NCBI GenBank assembly: GCA_044222045.1
Contig: JBGAOB010000002.1
Location: 1-64,000 of the forward strand
From: JBGAMH01 sp044222045
GTDB taxonomy: Bacteria; Eisenbacteria; RBG-16-71-46
Length of the DNA stretch: 64,000 nucleotides
Direction of reading: 5' to 3'
Under the pieces are notes generated by a model. It ran no database searches. It was not told the origin of the DNA and saw only the letters and a list, made by a program, of their open reading frames with translations. Positions 9,848 through 18,673 of this stretch are shown one piece after another. A program made the translations under genes and the position numbers. The first letter of the stretch is position 1, and every line of letters begins with the position of its first letter.

Positions 9848-12800
9848 TCAGCCGCGCTTGCGCGTGATGCGCTTGCCGCGGGCGGGCACCGACGGCTTCT
9901 TCGCGGCAGGCTTCGGCTTCGCCGTGGGCTTCGGCTTCGCGGTGACCTGCTTCTTCGGCACGGGCTTCTGCTTCGCCACGGGCTTCGGCCCTGCACCGGC
10001 CTGCTTCTTCGCCACGGGCTTCGCCTTCGCCGAGGCCTTCTTCCGCGAGGTGGGCCTTGCGGTCGCCGCGGCGCGCGTCTTCGCGGCGGCCTTCGCCTTC
10101 ACGGCCGGTCGGCGCGGAGCGGGGGTCGCCTTCGCCGTGGCGCGCTGCTTCGCGACGGGCTTCGCCTTCGCGGCCGCCGGCTTCTTCACGGCAGGCTTCG
10201 CCTTCGCCGTGGCCGCGGCGGGTTTCGCGCCGGTCATGGCGGCGACCCACGCGTTCCACTTCCAGCCGGCGGCGGCAGCCGCGGCGTGTTCGCGATCGAG
10301 CCGCGCCCGCAGCGCGCGCAGCGCGGTCGCGTCGGGCGCGTCGGCCTGCGCGAGCAGTTCGGGCAGCGCGATCCACCACGCGAGGCGCTCGAAGGCTTCG
10401 GCGCCGAACCACGTGACGCCCCCGTGCTCGTTCACGTCCAGCAGCCAGCGCACGTCGGGATCGTCCACGAACGCGCGACGCGCCGCCGAGGCCGCGCCGG
10501 GGCGGCCCTCGGCCCAGCGACGGTGCGCGAACGCGGCGCGCACGCGGGCGGCGGCGCGCCACGCGTCGTCGTCGGCGAGCCCGCAGCCGCGCAGCGCTCC
10601 GGCGACGGCAGGGCGCACGCGCAGCGCGTCGAACAGCTCCACGGCGCCGGCGTCGGGTCCGAGCGGATCGCGCAGCGAACCGAGCGCCTCGACGGCCGCC
10701 CACGCGCGCGCGGCCATGCGTTCGGCGTCGGTCGGTGCGGCGTGCAGCGGCAGCACGCCCGCGATCGCCGCGGGCCAGCCGCGGCCGTGCGCGGCCACCG
10801 CGGGCAGCGCGTCGACCGCGGCGAAGCGCTCGAGCAGGCGGTGCGCGATCGTGCCGGCGTCGCCGCGCCACGCGCCGTGCACCACCGTGCGCGCGGCCGC
10901 CAGCATCTGGCCGGCGGCGCGCTCGAGCCGCGCGGGCGTGGCGGTGGGCGCGAGCAGCTCGCGCAGCGCCTCGTGCACCGGGCGCAGCTCCAGCTCGCGC
11001 AGCGCGTCGTCCAGGCTCGGCACGCCGGCGCCGGCGAGTTCGTCGGCGAGCCGGCGCCACGGGCGGCCGTCCTCGGCCACCACGCGCCAGTCGAGCAGCA
11101 CCAGCGAGTCGTAACCACCCAGCTCCACGCGCAGGCCGCGCGCGGCGAGGTCGGCGGTGTTCAGCAGGAACTCGTTCGAGTGCACGAGATCGCGGCAGCG
11201 CACGAGCGCGTCGCCCGCGGGCAGGCCGAGGCCCTCGACGAGCGAGCGCTGGCGCAGCGTGCGGCCGGCGCCCTTGTCGGCGTACGCGGCGCTCATGCGG
11301 AGCCAGCCGCGTGCGTCGGCCCAGCGGTTCTGGAACACGATCAGTGCGGCCTCGGAGCCGGCGCGGTTGGAGTACGCGTACACGTCCTCGTTCACGCTGC
11401 CCGAGTCGGCGAAGCAGTCGTACAGCAGGAAGTCGCGCGAGCCCGAGAACAGCCAGCGGCGGTGCAGCAGCGGCGCGATGCGGCGGCGGTGCTCGGCCAC
11501 CAGGCCCTCGTCCACGACCTCGTCGCGGTACGCACGCCGGTATTCCATGCCGTACTTCTCTTCGAGCCCCTCGAACTGGCCGTGGCCGAACATCGGCAGG
11601 CCGGGCAGCGTGGCGAGCAGCGTGCACACGCCGAAGTACTTCTCGCCGCGCCCGAACTGGTCCACCGCGGTGCGCTCGTCGGGGTTGTTCACGAAGTTCA
11701 CGTAGCGCTGCAGGATGTCGGGGTCGAACTCGAGCGTGTTCTTGATCACGCTGCGGTAGTTCGCGTTCTGCTCGTCGCGCAGCATGTTCATGAACGCGCT
11801 GTTGTACACGCGGTGCATGCCGAGCGTGCGGACGAAGTAGCCCTCCATCAGCCAGAACGCCTCGGCCAGCAGCAGCGTGCCCGGCGCCTCCACGGCGACG
11901 CGGTCCACGACCTCGCGCCAGAACTCCTGCGGCATCAGGTGATCGAGTTCGGCGCGAGTGAGCCCGTGGCCCGCGCGCGACGGGATGCCGGAACCCGAGC
12001 CGGGCTCGGGGAACCACAGGCGCTGGATGTGGCGCTTGGCCAGCGTCATGGCGGCGTCGAAGCGGATGATCGGGAAGCGCCGCGCCACGGCGAGGATCGT
12101 CTGGATCACCTGCTCCCGGACGTCGGCGCGCAGGTAGTCGAGCTGCGCGGTGTCGTTCCACGGGAAGCTGGTGCCGTCGTTGCCGTGGTAGATGAACGTG
12201 GTGTGCCCGCTGCCGCGGTCGACGCGCTTGAACACCACGGCCGCGTCGCTGCGATCGTAGTAGTGGTCCTCGATCCACAGACCCACGCGTCCGTCGGTGG
12301 ACAGGTCGGGCCCGCCGAACGTGTAGGCCGGGTACGGCGGCTCGGGCAGCTGCAGGAACCACTCGGGGTGCTCCACCACCCAGCGCGAGTCGATGCCCAT
12401 GTGGTTCGGCACCATGTCGCTGGCCAGCCGCAGCCCGCGCGCGGCGGCGCGGTCGCGCAACCGCGCGTACGCCTCCTCGCCGCCCAGGTCGTGCGCGATC
12501 ACGTAGTCGTGCAGCGAGTACGCGGACGCGGCCGCTTCCGGGTTGCCGCAGAGCTGCTTGATGCGCTGCGACGCGTGGCTGCGCTCCCACAGGCCGATGA
12601 ACCAGATCGCGTTGATGCCGAGGTCGCGCAGGCGGTCGAGTTCCTCGTCGGGAACCTGGTCCAGCCGCTTCACCTCGCGGCCGTACGCCTTCGCGAGCTG
12701 GTCCAGCCAGACGTACGTGCTCTTGGCCAGCAGCACGCACGTGGGCATCCAGTGCTGGTCGGGGCTGAACGCCTCGTACTCCTCGTCGTGCGCGCCGAAG

Positions 12801-13645
12801 CGCAGCACGGCGTTCTCGCTGGAGTCGCCGCCGAGCCCACCGGGGCCGAGCGCCCAGCCGATGCGCGACCAGTAGAGCGCCTCCTCGGCGAGCACGTCGA
12901 GCGCGGTGAGCAGCCGCGCGAGGAAGTCGCCGAGCAGCCACGCCCAGTGCTCGCGGATCCACGCGAGCTGGTCGGCCAGCGACAGCGGCGCGGCCAGCAT
13001 GGGCGCGCGCAGGAAGTCGACGAGGTTGGAGCGCTGCGGCCCGAAGCGCGGGCGCGTGTCGAAGTATTCGCGCATCGCGCCGGTGATGCCGCGATAGGCG
13101 CTGCGCTCGCCGAGCAGCGTGTCGTCGAAAAGCTCGGCGTAAGGCCGGCACGCGGGGTTCGCGTTGCCGAGCCAGAGCAGGAGCATCTCTTCCAGCGCGA
13201 CGGCGCGATGCGGGATGCCGGCCGTCTCGCCCGCGAGCCACGCCGCGGCGGACAGCCGGCCGCGGTGCACCGCGACCACCGGGAAGTCCTCGCAGAACGC
13301 GAGCAAGGCGTGATCGAGCGCGTCGGCGCCGAGCCGGCCCCGGAACCATGCGAGCGCGTCGGTCCACGCGCGCGGGTCGGACTGCTCGCGGTAGCGCGCG
13401 AGCACCAGGTGCATGACCTCGTCGAGCAGGCCCATCGCGAACAGGTCGGCCGACGACGCCGGCGGCGAGCCGCCACGGGCGGCGGTGAGCCGGGCCGCGA
13501 ACGTACGCGCGGCGAGCGGCGACGCGAAGATCACGTGGCCATTGGTGGCGAAGAGCGCGTCGTCGAAGGCGCACCGTTCGCGAGCGGCGCGGGAGACGTG
13601 GAACTCCCAGAGCGCGGGCAGGCGGGCCGGATCGGGAAGGTTCAT
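9848..13645 (-). CDS. GH13 alpha-amylase-family enzyme with lysine/alanine-rich histone-H1-like tail
   Basis: 1265 residues. The four GH13 regions can be read: DMVPNH (about residue 410), IIRFDAAMTL with the nucleophile Asp (about 528), LLLAEAFW with the acid/base Glu (about 590), and NNPDE with the third acid (about 653). It therefore probably acts on alpha-glucans. No signal peptide is seen, suggesting a cytosolic enzyme such as one in glycogen or trehalose metabolism. Several hundred residues on either side of the barrel match no domain I recognise. The last ~127 residues (from about 1139) are almost only K, A, P, T and R in KPAAKAK/KPVAK-type repeats, like histone H1 or AlgP tails. The start at MNLPDPARLP is preferred over a far longer Arg/Pro-rich open extension upstream. 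Confidence 0.88.
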   Translation of the reverse strand: MNLPDPARLPALWEFHVSRAARERCAFDDALFATNGHVIFASPLAARTFAARLTAARGGSPPASSADLFAMGLLDEVMHLVLARYREQSDPRAWTDALAWFRGRLGADALDHALLAFCEDFPVVAVHRGRLSAAAWLAGETAGIPHRAVALEEMLLLWLGNANPACRPYAELFDDTLLGERSAYRGITGAMREYFDTRPRFGPQRSNLVDFLRAPMLAAPLSLADQLAWIREHWAWLLGDFLARLLTALDVLAEEALYWSRIGWALGPGGLGGDSSENAVLRFGAHDEEYEAFSPDQHWMPTCVLLAKSTYVWLDQLAKAYGREVKRLDQVPDEELDRLRDLGINAIWFIGLWERSHASQRIKQLCGNPEAAASAYSLHDYVIAHDLGGEEAYARLRDRAAARGLRLASDMVPNHMGIDSRWVVEHPEWFLQLPEPPYPAYTFGGPDLSTDGRVGLWIEDHYYDRSDAAVVFKRVDRGSGHTTFIYHGNDGTSFPWNDTAQLDYLRADVREQVIQTILAVARRFPIIRFDAAMTLAKRHIQRLWFPEPGSGSGIPSRAGHGLTRAELDHLMPQEFWREVVDRVAVEAPGTLLLAEAFWLMEGYFVRTLGMHRVYNSAFMNMLRDEQNANYRSVIKNTLEFDPDILQRYVNFVNNPDERTAVDQFGRGEKYFGVCTLLATLPGLPMFGHGQFEGLEEKYGMEYRRAYRDEVVDEGLVAEHRRRIAPLLHRRWLFSGSRDFLLYDCFADSGSVNEDVYAYSNRAGSEAALIVFQNRWADARGWLRMSAAYADKGAGRTLRQRSLVEGLGLPAGDALVRCRDLVHSNEFLLNTADLAARGLRVELGGYDSLVLLDWRVVAEDGRPWRRLADELAGAGVPSLDDALRELELRPVHEALRELLAPTATPARLERAAGQMLAAARTVVHGAWRGDAGTIAHRLLERFAAVDALPAVAAHGRGWPAAIAGVLPLHAAPTDAERMAARAWAAVEALGSLRDPLGPDAGAVELFDALRVRPAVAGALRGCGLADDDAWRAAARVRAAFAHRRWAEGRPGAASAARRAFVDDPDVRWLLDVNEHGGVTWFGAEAFERLAWWIALPELLAQADAPDATALRALRARLDREHAAAAAAGWKWNAWVAAMTGAKPAAATAKAKPAVKKPAAAKAKPVAKQRATAKATPAPRRPAVKAKAAAKTRAAATARPTSRKKASAKAKPVAKKQAGAGPKPVAKQKPVPKKQVTAKPKPTAKPKPAAKKPSVPARGKRITRKRG

Positions 13646-13655
13646 GGGGTGCCGC

Positions 13656-13661
13656 AGGATA
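13656..13661 (-). promoter_or_regulatory. -10-like element close to the GH13 start
   Basis: TATCCT on the minus strand ends 10 nt before the ATG at 13645, with no Shine-Dalgarno between. It fits the leaderless pattern seen at other starts in this window. Confidence 0.3.
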
Positions 13662-13772
13662 GCAGCGGCCGTGCGGCGCGGCACGCGCACGGGCGACTGC
13701 CGCGGGAGAGGGCGTGGTCCGTTCCGGCGGTCGCGGCGCCGTCGTGGAGGAACCGTGCCCGGAGATGCGTGT

Positions 13773-15650
13773 TCAGCGGGCGCTGCCGCCCGACTGCTCG
13801 TACGCGGCGGCGGCCTGGCGGGCGATGTCCGAGTTCGGGCTCTTGGCGAAGGCCTCGCGCAGGAACCCCGCCGCCTCCTCGCGCTGCCCTCGCACGAGCG
13901 CGGTCCACGCGAGCATGGCCGGAGCTTCACCGTTGCCGGGCGCGAGTTCGCGGGCGATGGTCGCGAGCGACTCGGCCGCGGCGTAGTCGCCGAGCTGGAA
14001 TCGGCAGACGGCGCGATTCACGAGTGCGGCGGCCTCGGTTTCCCACAGGGGGCGCGGTTGCGCGGCCTGCGCGGCCACGAACAGCGACTCGGCCCGCGCG
14101 TACTGCTCGGCTTCGAACGCGTGCACGGCCTGGCGGGTGAGCTCGGTTGTTCGCGGTTCGATCACGACCACGGGCCGGTCGGGAAAGTTCGGGTTCATGC
14201 CCAGCACCACCTCGGGCAGCGAATCGTACGTGGCGAGCCCGCCGAAGCGCCGCCAGGCCAGGCTCGAGTCGCGGTACCAGACGCGCGCCGCGAGCTGCGA
14301 CTGGAGCCCGACCTCGACCATGGTCGGGAAGCTCCACGTGTAGATGCGCGCCCCGGTGGGCAGCGTGGGGTAGCGCCGGCGCAGCTCCGAGTGCACCTCG
14401 AGCGCCACGATCTGCAGGCGCGTGAGCCGCGTGTACGACAGGTCCGACGTGGACACGGGAGGCAGCGGCGCGATGATCGGGAGCGGCACCGGCGCCGTCA
14501 GCAGCATCAGCGCGCGCAGCGCGACGAACGCCGCGAGCAGCCACGGCTCGGCCACCGCGAGCAGGCCGCCCACGGCGAGACCCGCCGCGAGCATGGCCAG
14601 CGATGCGCGCCACGCGTTCCAGTCGGGCAGCAGCGTCGCCAGCGGCAGGGTCGCGACCAGCGCCAGCGCGGCGACGGCGGCGAGCGCCGGGGCCGCCGCG
14701 GCGAGGCGGCGGCGTGCGTCGCGTCGCGTCGCGAACAGGGCGGCGCCCAGCAGCAGCACGGCGTGCGCGGCGAGGACCATCGCGCGCGTCGCGGGCGCGG
14801 CGTCCTCCACGTTGGCGAACGCCGCCGCCACGTGCGCGAGCGCGGCCGGCCAGCGCCCGGGAGCGAGGCCTCCGGGCGGCAGCGGCAGCCCGTGCGCGCG
14901 AGCGAACGCGTAGCCGGCGCCCCACAGCGCCAGCGCGAGGGCGGCGGGCGCGGCCATCGCGACAGCCGCCGGTGCGCGCCGTTCGCGCAGCCACGCCACC
15001 AGCGGCAGCGCGGGCAGCACCAGTGCGGCCGACTCGTGCGACGACGCACCCGCGAGGCCCGCGAGCGCGGCGGTCCAGCCGCGCCCGGCGAGCGCCTCAT
15101 GCACGGCGAGTGCGGCGCCGAGCATCGCGAGCAGGTGCTGCACCGCGCTCGGCCACGCGAACCACACGCGCGCGGCCTCGGTCAGCAGCGGCGTGGTGGC
15201 GAGCGCCGCGGCCGCCCACGGCGACAGGCCGCGCCGCGCGATGCGGAACAGCACGAACGCGAGCGCCAGCAGCAGCGCCGCGTGGATCGCGGCCATCACG
15301 CCGGGCGCCGACACGAGCCACGACGACACGGCCGAGAACCACGCCTGCCGAGCGAGCGGCCGCCAGTAATACGCGGCGCCCATGGTGCCGAACCAGTCGA
15401 ACGGCCGCTGGAACGCGCGGTAGGCGAGGAACGCGTAGTCGTCGGCCACCGCCACGCCAGGCCGTCCGCCACGGCAGGCGGCGAGCAGCACGGCCAGCGC
15501 GGCGACCAGCAGCAGCGGCGCAAACGCGCCCACGCGCGTGCTCGCGGCGCGGGCGGGCTTGCGCGCGGCGGCGTGCGCCGCGGGGTGCGCCGCGGGGTGC
15601 GCCGCGGGGTGCGCCTGCTCGCGTGTTCGGGATGGCGTCGGCCGGGCCAT
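13773..15650 (-). CDS. Polytopic membrane protein with C-terminal TPR-like region
   Basis: 625 residues. A disordered N-terminus with HPAA repeats (residues about 14-27) precedes about ten hydrophobic segments and a C-terminal soluble part of helical repeats (QYARAESLFVAAQAAQ and QLGDYAAAESLATIARE look TPR-like). The early motifs DDYAFLAYRAF and YYWRPLARQAWF are also found, slightly changed, in the membrane protein at 25150-27116, so the two are paralogues. The layout resembles GT-C-type glycosyltransferases, where an early loop acidic pair binds the lipid-phosphate donor; DD in the first loop fits. The function is not established: lipid-linked sugar transfer or an unknown membrane role. The start is supported by a -10-like TAACCT 8 nt upstream. 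Confidence 0.75.
   Translation of the reverse strand: MARPTPSRTREQAHPAAHPAAHPAAHAAARKPARAASTRVGAFAPLLLVAALAVLLAACRGGRPGVAVADDYAFLAYRAFQRPFDWFGTMGAAYYWRPLARQAWFSAVSSWLVSAPGVMAAIHAALLLALAFVLFRIARRGLSPWAAAALATTPLLTEAARVWFAWPSAVQHLLAMLGAALAVHEALAGRGWTAALAGLAGASSHESAALVLPALPLVAWLRERRAPAAVAMAAPAALALALWGAGYAFARAHGLPLPPGGLAPGRWPAALAHVAAAFANVEDAAPATRAMVLAAHAVLLLGAALFATRRDARRRLAAAAPALAAVAALALVATLPLATLLPDWNAWRASLAMLAAGLAVGGLLAVAEPWLLAAFVALRALMLLTAPVPLPIIAPLPPVSTSDLSYTRLTRLQIVALEVHSELRRRYPTLPTGARIYTWSFPTMVEVGLQSQLAARVWYRDSSLAWRRFGGLATYDSLPEVVLGMNPNFPDRPVVVIEPRTTELTRQAVHAFEAEQYARAESLFVAAQAAQPRPLWETEAAALVNRAVCRFQLGDYAAAESLATIARELAPGNGEAPAMLAWTALVRGQREEAAGFLREAFAKSPNSDIARQAAAAYEQSGGSAR
15575..15610. repeat. 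12-bp tandem repeat (three copies) inside the membrane-protein N-terminus
   Basis: Three exact copies of gcgccgcggggt, with partial copies on both sides, encode the HPAA tetrapeptide repeat on the minus strand. Copy number could vary by slippage without shifting the frame. Confidence 0.85.
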
Positions 15651-15658
15651 GGGACGAC

Positions 15659-15664
15659 AGGTTA
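15659..15664 (-). promoter_or_regulatory. -10-like element close to the start of the membrane/TPR protein
   Basis: TAACCT on the minus strand ends 8 nt before the ATG at 15650, with no Shine-Dalgarno between. It belongs to the recurring leaderless pattern of this window. Confidence 0.35.
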
Positions 15665-15700
15665 GTCAGGGAACGGGCGGCGCGGCCACCGGGAAAGCAC

Positions 15701-15728
15701 GAGGCCCGGACCGTGTGGCCCGGGCCTC
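15701..15728 (-). terminator. Hairpin terminator candidate after the SDR-like gene
   Basis: GAGGCCCGG (15701-15709) and CCGGGCCTC (15720-15728) form a perfect 9-bp stem with a 10-nt loop. On the minus strand it follows the SDR-like stop by 23 nt and is followed by a short pyrimidine run (GTGCTTTCCC). The U-tract is poor, so efficiency is uncertain. Confidence 0.5.
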
Positions 15729-15751
15729 GATGGAAGGCGATCGACCGTGCG

Positions 15752-16666
15752 TCAGGCGACCGGCGTCTCGCGCGCCTCCTGCCACTCGCGCCACAGCGCG
15801 GGGGCTTCGGCCACGAACGACGTGTGGCGCGGCACCCAGCCGAGTTCGCGACGCGCCTTGGCGGCGCTGACCTGCAGGTCGTTCAGCAGCGCCGAGCCGA
15901 ACAGGCCCATGGCCGCCTTCAGCGGGTCGGCGGGGAACGGCTGCACCTTCGCGCCGGTGGCGGCGGCCACGGCGTCGGCCATGTCCTTCACCGTGTGGTG
16001 CGACTCGTCGGCCAGGATGTAGCGCTCGCCCGTGCGGCCGTGCTCCAGCGCCAGCGCGTACGCCTCGGCGAGGTCGTCGCGGTGCACCATGGGCCAGTGC
16101 TGCGAGCCGTCGCCCCAGCACGTGACCGTCTTCTTCCGGCGCGCCTCGTCGAACCACATGCCGAGGATGCCCCGGTGTTCGCCGTACACCATGCCGGGCT
16201 GCAGCACCACGGTCTGCACCTCGTGCGACGACAGGTCGAACGCGATCTCCTCGTGCGCGGTGCGCCAGGAGACCAGCTCCAGCGGGCGGCGCGGCGAGGT
16301 CTCGTCCAGCACCACGCCGGCGCTCGGGCCGTACACCCACACGCCGCTCGTGTAGAGCAGCCGGCGCACGCGGCCGTCGAGCGCGCACTCGCGCACGGCG
16401 TCCAGCACGCGCTGGTCCTGCTCGGCGGCGTTCGCCGAATCCGAAGCGGCGTGCACGACGGCGTCGCAGTTCTTCAGCTGGCCGATCCACTCGGCGGGCG
16501 ATTCGAGTGTGCCGGGGACCGGGCGGGCGCCGAGTGCTTCGATGGCGCGCGCCTTGTCGTCGCTGCGCGCGAGGCCGAAGACCTCGGCGCCCGTGCGAAC
16601 CAGCCGCGCGGTGATGGCGCTGCCCAGGTAGCCCGTGGCTCCGGTGACGAAAATGCGGGAATTCAT
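15752..16666 (-). CDS. NAD(P)-binding epimerase/dehydratase-like SDR protein
   Basis: 304 residues. The N-terminus has the nucleotide-binding motif GATGYLG (residues 8-14), followed by the hydrophobic strand pattern of extended SDRs, including VVHAASD and LLYTSGVWVYG. The usual catalytic YxxxK appears as WRTAH, so Tyr and Lys are replaced. It may therefore be an atypical SDR (NmrA-like or nucleotide-sensing) rather than a standard sugar epimerase. The start has a good Shine-Dalgarno (GAGGAG, 5 nt spacing). It lies 150 bp downstream of queD on the same strand; a GGCCCCG/CGGGGCC hairpin between them lacks a U-tract. The substrate is unknown. Confidence 0.82.
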   Translation of the reverse strand: MNSRIFVTGATGYLGSAITARLVRTGAEVFGLARSDDKARAIEALGARPVPGTLESPAEWIGQLKNCDAVVHAASDSANAAEQDQRVLDAVRECALDGRVRRLLYTSGVWVYGPSAGVVLDETSPRRPLELVSWRTAHEEIAFDLSSHEVQTVVLQPGMVYGEHRGILGMWFDEARRKKTVTCWGDGSQHWPMVHRDDLAEAYALALEHGRTGERYILADESHHTVKDMADAVAAATGAKVQPFPADPLKAAMGLFGSALLNDLQVSAAKARRELGWVPRHTSFVAEAPALWREWQEARETPVA

Positions 16667-16816
16667 GGCGCTCCTCTTCTTCCTCGGGTCGCCCGAAGGA
16701 TCGGCCCCGCCGGGGCCGTCTTGAGGCTGTATTTGCCGGCGCGCTGCTCGGAAGGACTTACGCCGCCCGCGGCGGGATCTTCCCTCGGGCCGGCGGCCGT
16801 CCGGGCCGCGCGTTCG

Positions 16817-17182
16817 TCATTCGCCGCGGTAGATGCAGCGGCTGGTGCAGGTCTCGTGGATCGTGATGGACGCGAGGCCGGGCACCATGGGCTGGAAGCG
16901 CTTCCACAACCAGCCCGCCAGCACCTCGGCGGTCGGATTCTCGAGCCCGGGAACGTCGTTGAGCGTGCGGTGGTCGAGCTCGGACTTGAGCACGGGCTCG
17001 AGACGCCGGGCGATCTCGCCGAAGTCCACGAACCAGCCGAGCTCGGGATCCACTTCACCGCTCACGGCCACTTCGATGCGGTAGGAGTGCCCGTGGAGTC
17101 GAAAGCACTTGTGGTCGGCCGGCACGCGGGGAAGTCGGTGCGCCGCTTCGAAGCGGAATTCCTTGACGAGTTCGACACGCAC
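16817..17182 (-). CDS. queD: 6-carboxy-5,6,7,8-tetrahydropterin synthase
   Basis: 121 residues, normal for QueD. It converts dihydroneopterin triphosphate to 6-carboxytetrahydropterin, the first committed step to preQ0 and queuosine. Zinc ligands are His15 (EAAHRL), His30 and His32 (LHGHSY); the catalytic Cys26 lies in DHKCFRL and the substrate-binding Glu in TIHETCTSR near the C-terminus. It is the third gene of queE-queC-queD, 5 nt after the queC stop, so it is almost certainly co-transcribed. Cytosolic. Confidence 0.96.
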   Translation of the reverse strand: MRVELVKEFRFEAAHRLPRVPADHKCFRLHGHSYRIEVAVSGEVDPELGWFVDFGEIARRLEPVLKSELDHRTLNDVPGLENPTAEVLAGWLWKRFQPMVPGLASITIHETCTSRCIYRGE

Positions 17183-17187
17183 GGAAG

Positions 17188-17892
17188 TCAGGACCTCGGG
17201 GGCTGGGCGTAGCGCGTGGGATCGGGCACGGCGGCGTCGCGGAATCCCTTTGCCCGCAGCAGGCAGGAGTCACAGGCGCCACACGCGCGTCCGTCGGGCG
17301 CGGGATCGTAGCACGAGTGCGTGATCGAGTAGTCCACGCCCAGGGACACACCAAGCCGGATGATCCCCGCCTTGTCGAGCGCCATGAGCGGCGTGTGGAC
17401 CTGGTACGCGGCGCCCTCGACGCCGGCCTGCGTGGCGACTCGGGCGAGCTGCTCGAACGCGCGCACGAACTCGGGGCGGCAGTCGGGATAGCCGGAGTAG
17501 TCGATCGCGTTCATGCCCGCCACCAGGTCGGCGGCGCCGAGCGTCTCGGCCAGGCCGAGCGCGATGGAGAGGAACACCGCGTTGCGCGCGGGCACGTACG
17601 TGACCGGCACGGCGGCGGCCATCGCCGCCTCGTCGCGCCCCTTGGGCACGTCGAGATCAGCCGTGAGCGCCGAGCCGCCCACGGCGCGCAGGTCCACGCG
17701 CACTTCGCGGTGATCCTGCGAGCCGAGCGCGGCGGCCACGCGGCGCGCGGCCTCCAGTTCGACGCGGTGACGCTGGCCGTAGTCCACCGCGAGCGTGGTG
17801 CAGCGAAAGCCCTGCGCGCGCGCCCACGCCAGGCACGTGGCCGAGTCCAGCCCTCCCGACAGCAGCACCACCGCGGTGCGTCGTGCGTTCAT
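17188..17892 (-). CDS. queC: 7-cyano-7-deazaguanine (preQ0) synthase
   Basis: 234 residues. QueC turns 7-carboxy-7-deazaguanine into preQ0 with ATP and ammonia. The PP-loop SGGLDS is at residues 12-17, and the C-terminal zinc site CGACDSC with an upstream Cys (SCYDP) is complete. Family strings such as VPARNAVFLSIALGLAE and DCRPEFV are present. It lies between queE (64 nt upstream) and queD (5 nt downstream). preQ0 reductase (queF) and the tRNA transglycosylase are not in the window, so whether the end product is queuosine or another deazaguanine cannot be decided here. Confidence 0.97.
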   Translation of the reverse strand: MNARRTAVVLLSGGLDSATCLAWARAQGFRCTTLAVDYGQRHRVELEAARRVAAALGSQDHREVRVDLRAVGGSALTADLDVPKGRDEAAMAAAVPVTYVPARNAVFLSIALGLAETLGAADLVAGMNAIDYSGYPDCRPEFVRAFEQLARVATQAGVEGAAYQVHTPLMALDKAGIIRLGVSLGVDYSITHSCYDPAPDGRACGACDSCLLRAKGFRDAAVPDPTRYAQPPRS

Positions 17893-17956
17893 CGTGTCGT
17901 CACTCCGTTCGATCGTTCGTGCGCCGCACCGGCCGGGCGTCGTCGCGGGGCCGCGC

Positions 17957-18619
17957 TCACACGCCGCGCCGCGCGCCCCACATCCACACGTGCAGCCGCG
18001 GCGACAGCCGCAGGCCGTGTCGCTTGCACGTCTCGGCCAGCCGCACGGCGCGCTCGCGCAGCGCCGCGTCGGTGAGGCCCTCGGGCATCAGCATCACGCG
18101 CTCGCGCGGCAGCGCGTGTTCCGCGATCAGCCGCAGCGCGTCGGCTTCGTCGGGATCGTCGCCCACCACCAGCTTGAACGTGGCGCCGGGATCGGCGGCG
18201 AACGCCGCGACGTGTTTCCACGTGCCCGCCCAGCGCGGCGTCACGCCCGGCAGCTTTGGCGACACGTTCCACGCCAGGCGCGCGTCGCGCAGCGACGGCG
18301 GGCACGCGCCGCTCGTTTCCACCTCCACGCGCGACCAGCGTGCGAGCGCCGCTTCGATCACCGCCTCCACGCCCGGGTGCTGCAGCGGCTCGCCGCCGGT
18401 GAGCACCAGCAGCGGCGCCTCGCCGAGCGCGCGGGCCTCGTCGAGCGCGGCGTCGATCGTGCACGCCCGGCCGCCCGCGGCGTCCCACGTGTAGCGCGTG
18501 TCGCACCACCGGCAGCCCACGTCGCAACCCTGAAGTCGCACGAAGTGCGCGGGCGTGCCCGCCGACGGGCCTTCGCCCTGCAGCGAGTGGAAGATCTCGG
18601 AGACTCGGATCGTGGTCAT
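17957..18619 (-). CDS. queE: 7-carboxy-7-deazaguanine synthase (radical SAM)
   Basis: 220 residues. QueE converts carboxytetrahydropterin to 7-carboxy-7-deazaguanine. The radical-SAM cluster motif is seen as Cys32, Cys36 and Cys39 (GCDVGCRWCDT), next to the N-terminal HSLQGEGPSAG typical of QueE. The glycine-rich LTGGEPL motif follows. The C-terminus contains VMLMPEGLTD. It is the first que gene of the operon, 54 nt downstream of an exported protein gene on the same strand. Confidence 0.96.
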   Translation of the reverse strand: MTTIRVSEIFHSLQGEGPSAGTPAHFVRLQGCDVGCRWCDTRYTWDAAGGRACTIDAALDEARALGEAPLLVLTGGEPLQHPGVEAVIEAALARWSRVEVETSGACPPSLRDARLAWNVSPKLPGVTPRWAGTWKHVAAFAADPGATFKLVVGDDPDEADALRLIAEHALPRERVMLMPEGLTDAALRERAVRLAETCKRHGLRLSPRLHVWMWGARRGV

Positions 18620-18673
18620 GGCGTCGGGGCGAGGTGCGGTGCGCGGCGGCGACGGGTCGCGCGCGACGGCCGG

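Noticed and set aside
9752..14140. A long plus-strand open frame opposite the GH13 gene
   Set aside because: Its composition (Arg, Ala, Gly, His, Val) is that of antisense high-GC DNA, while the minus strand shows all four GH13 motifs.
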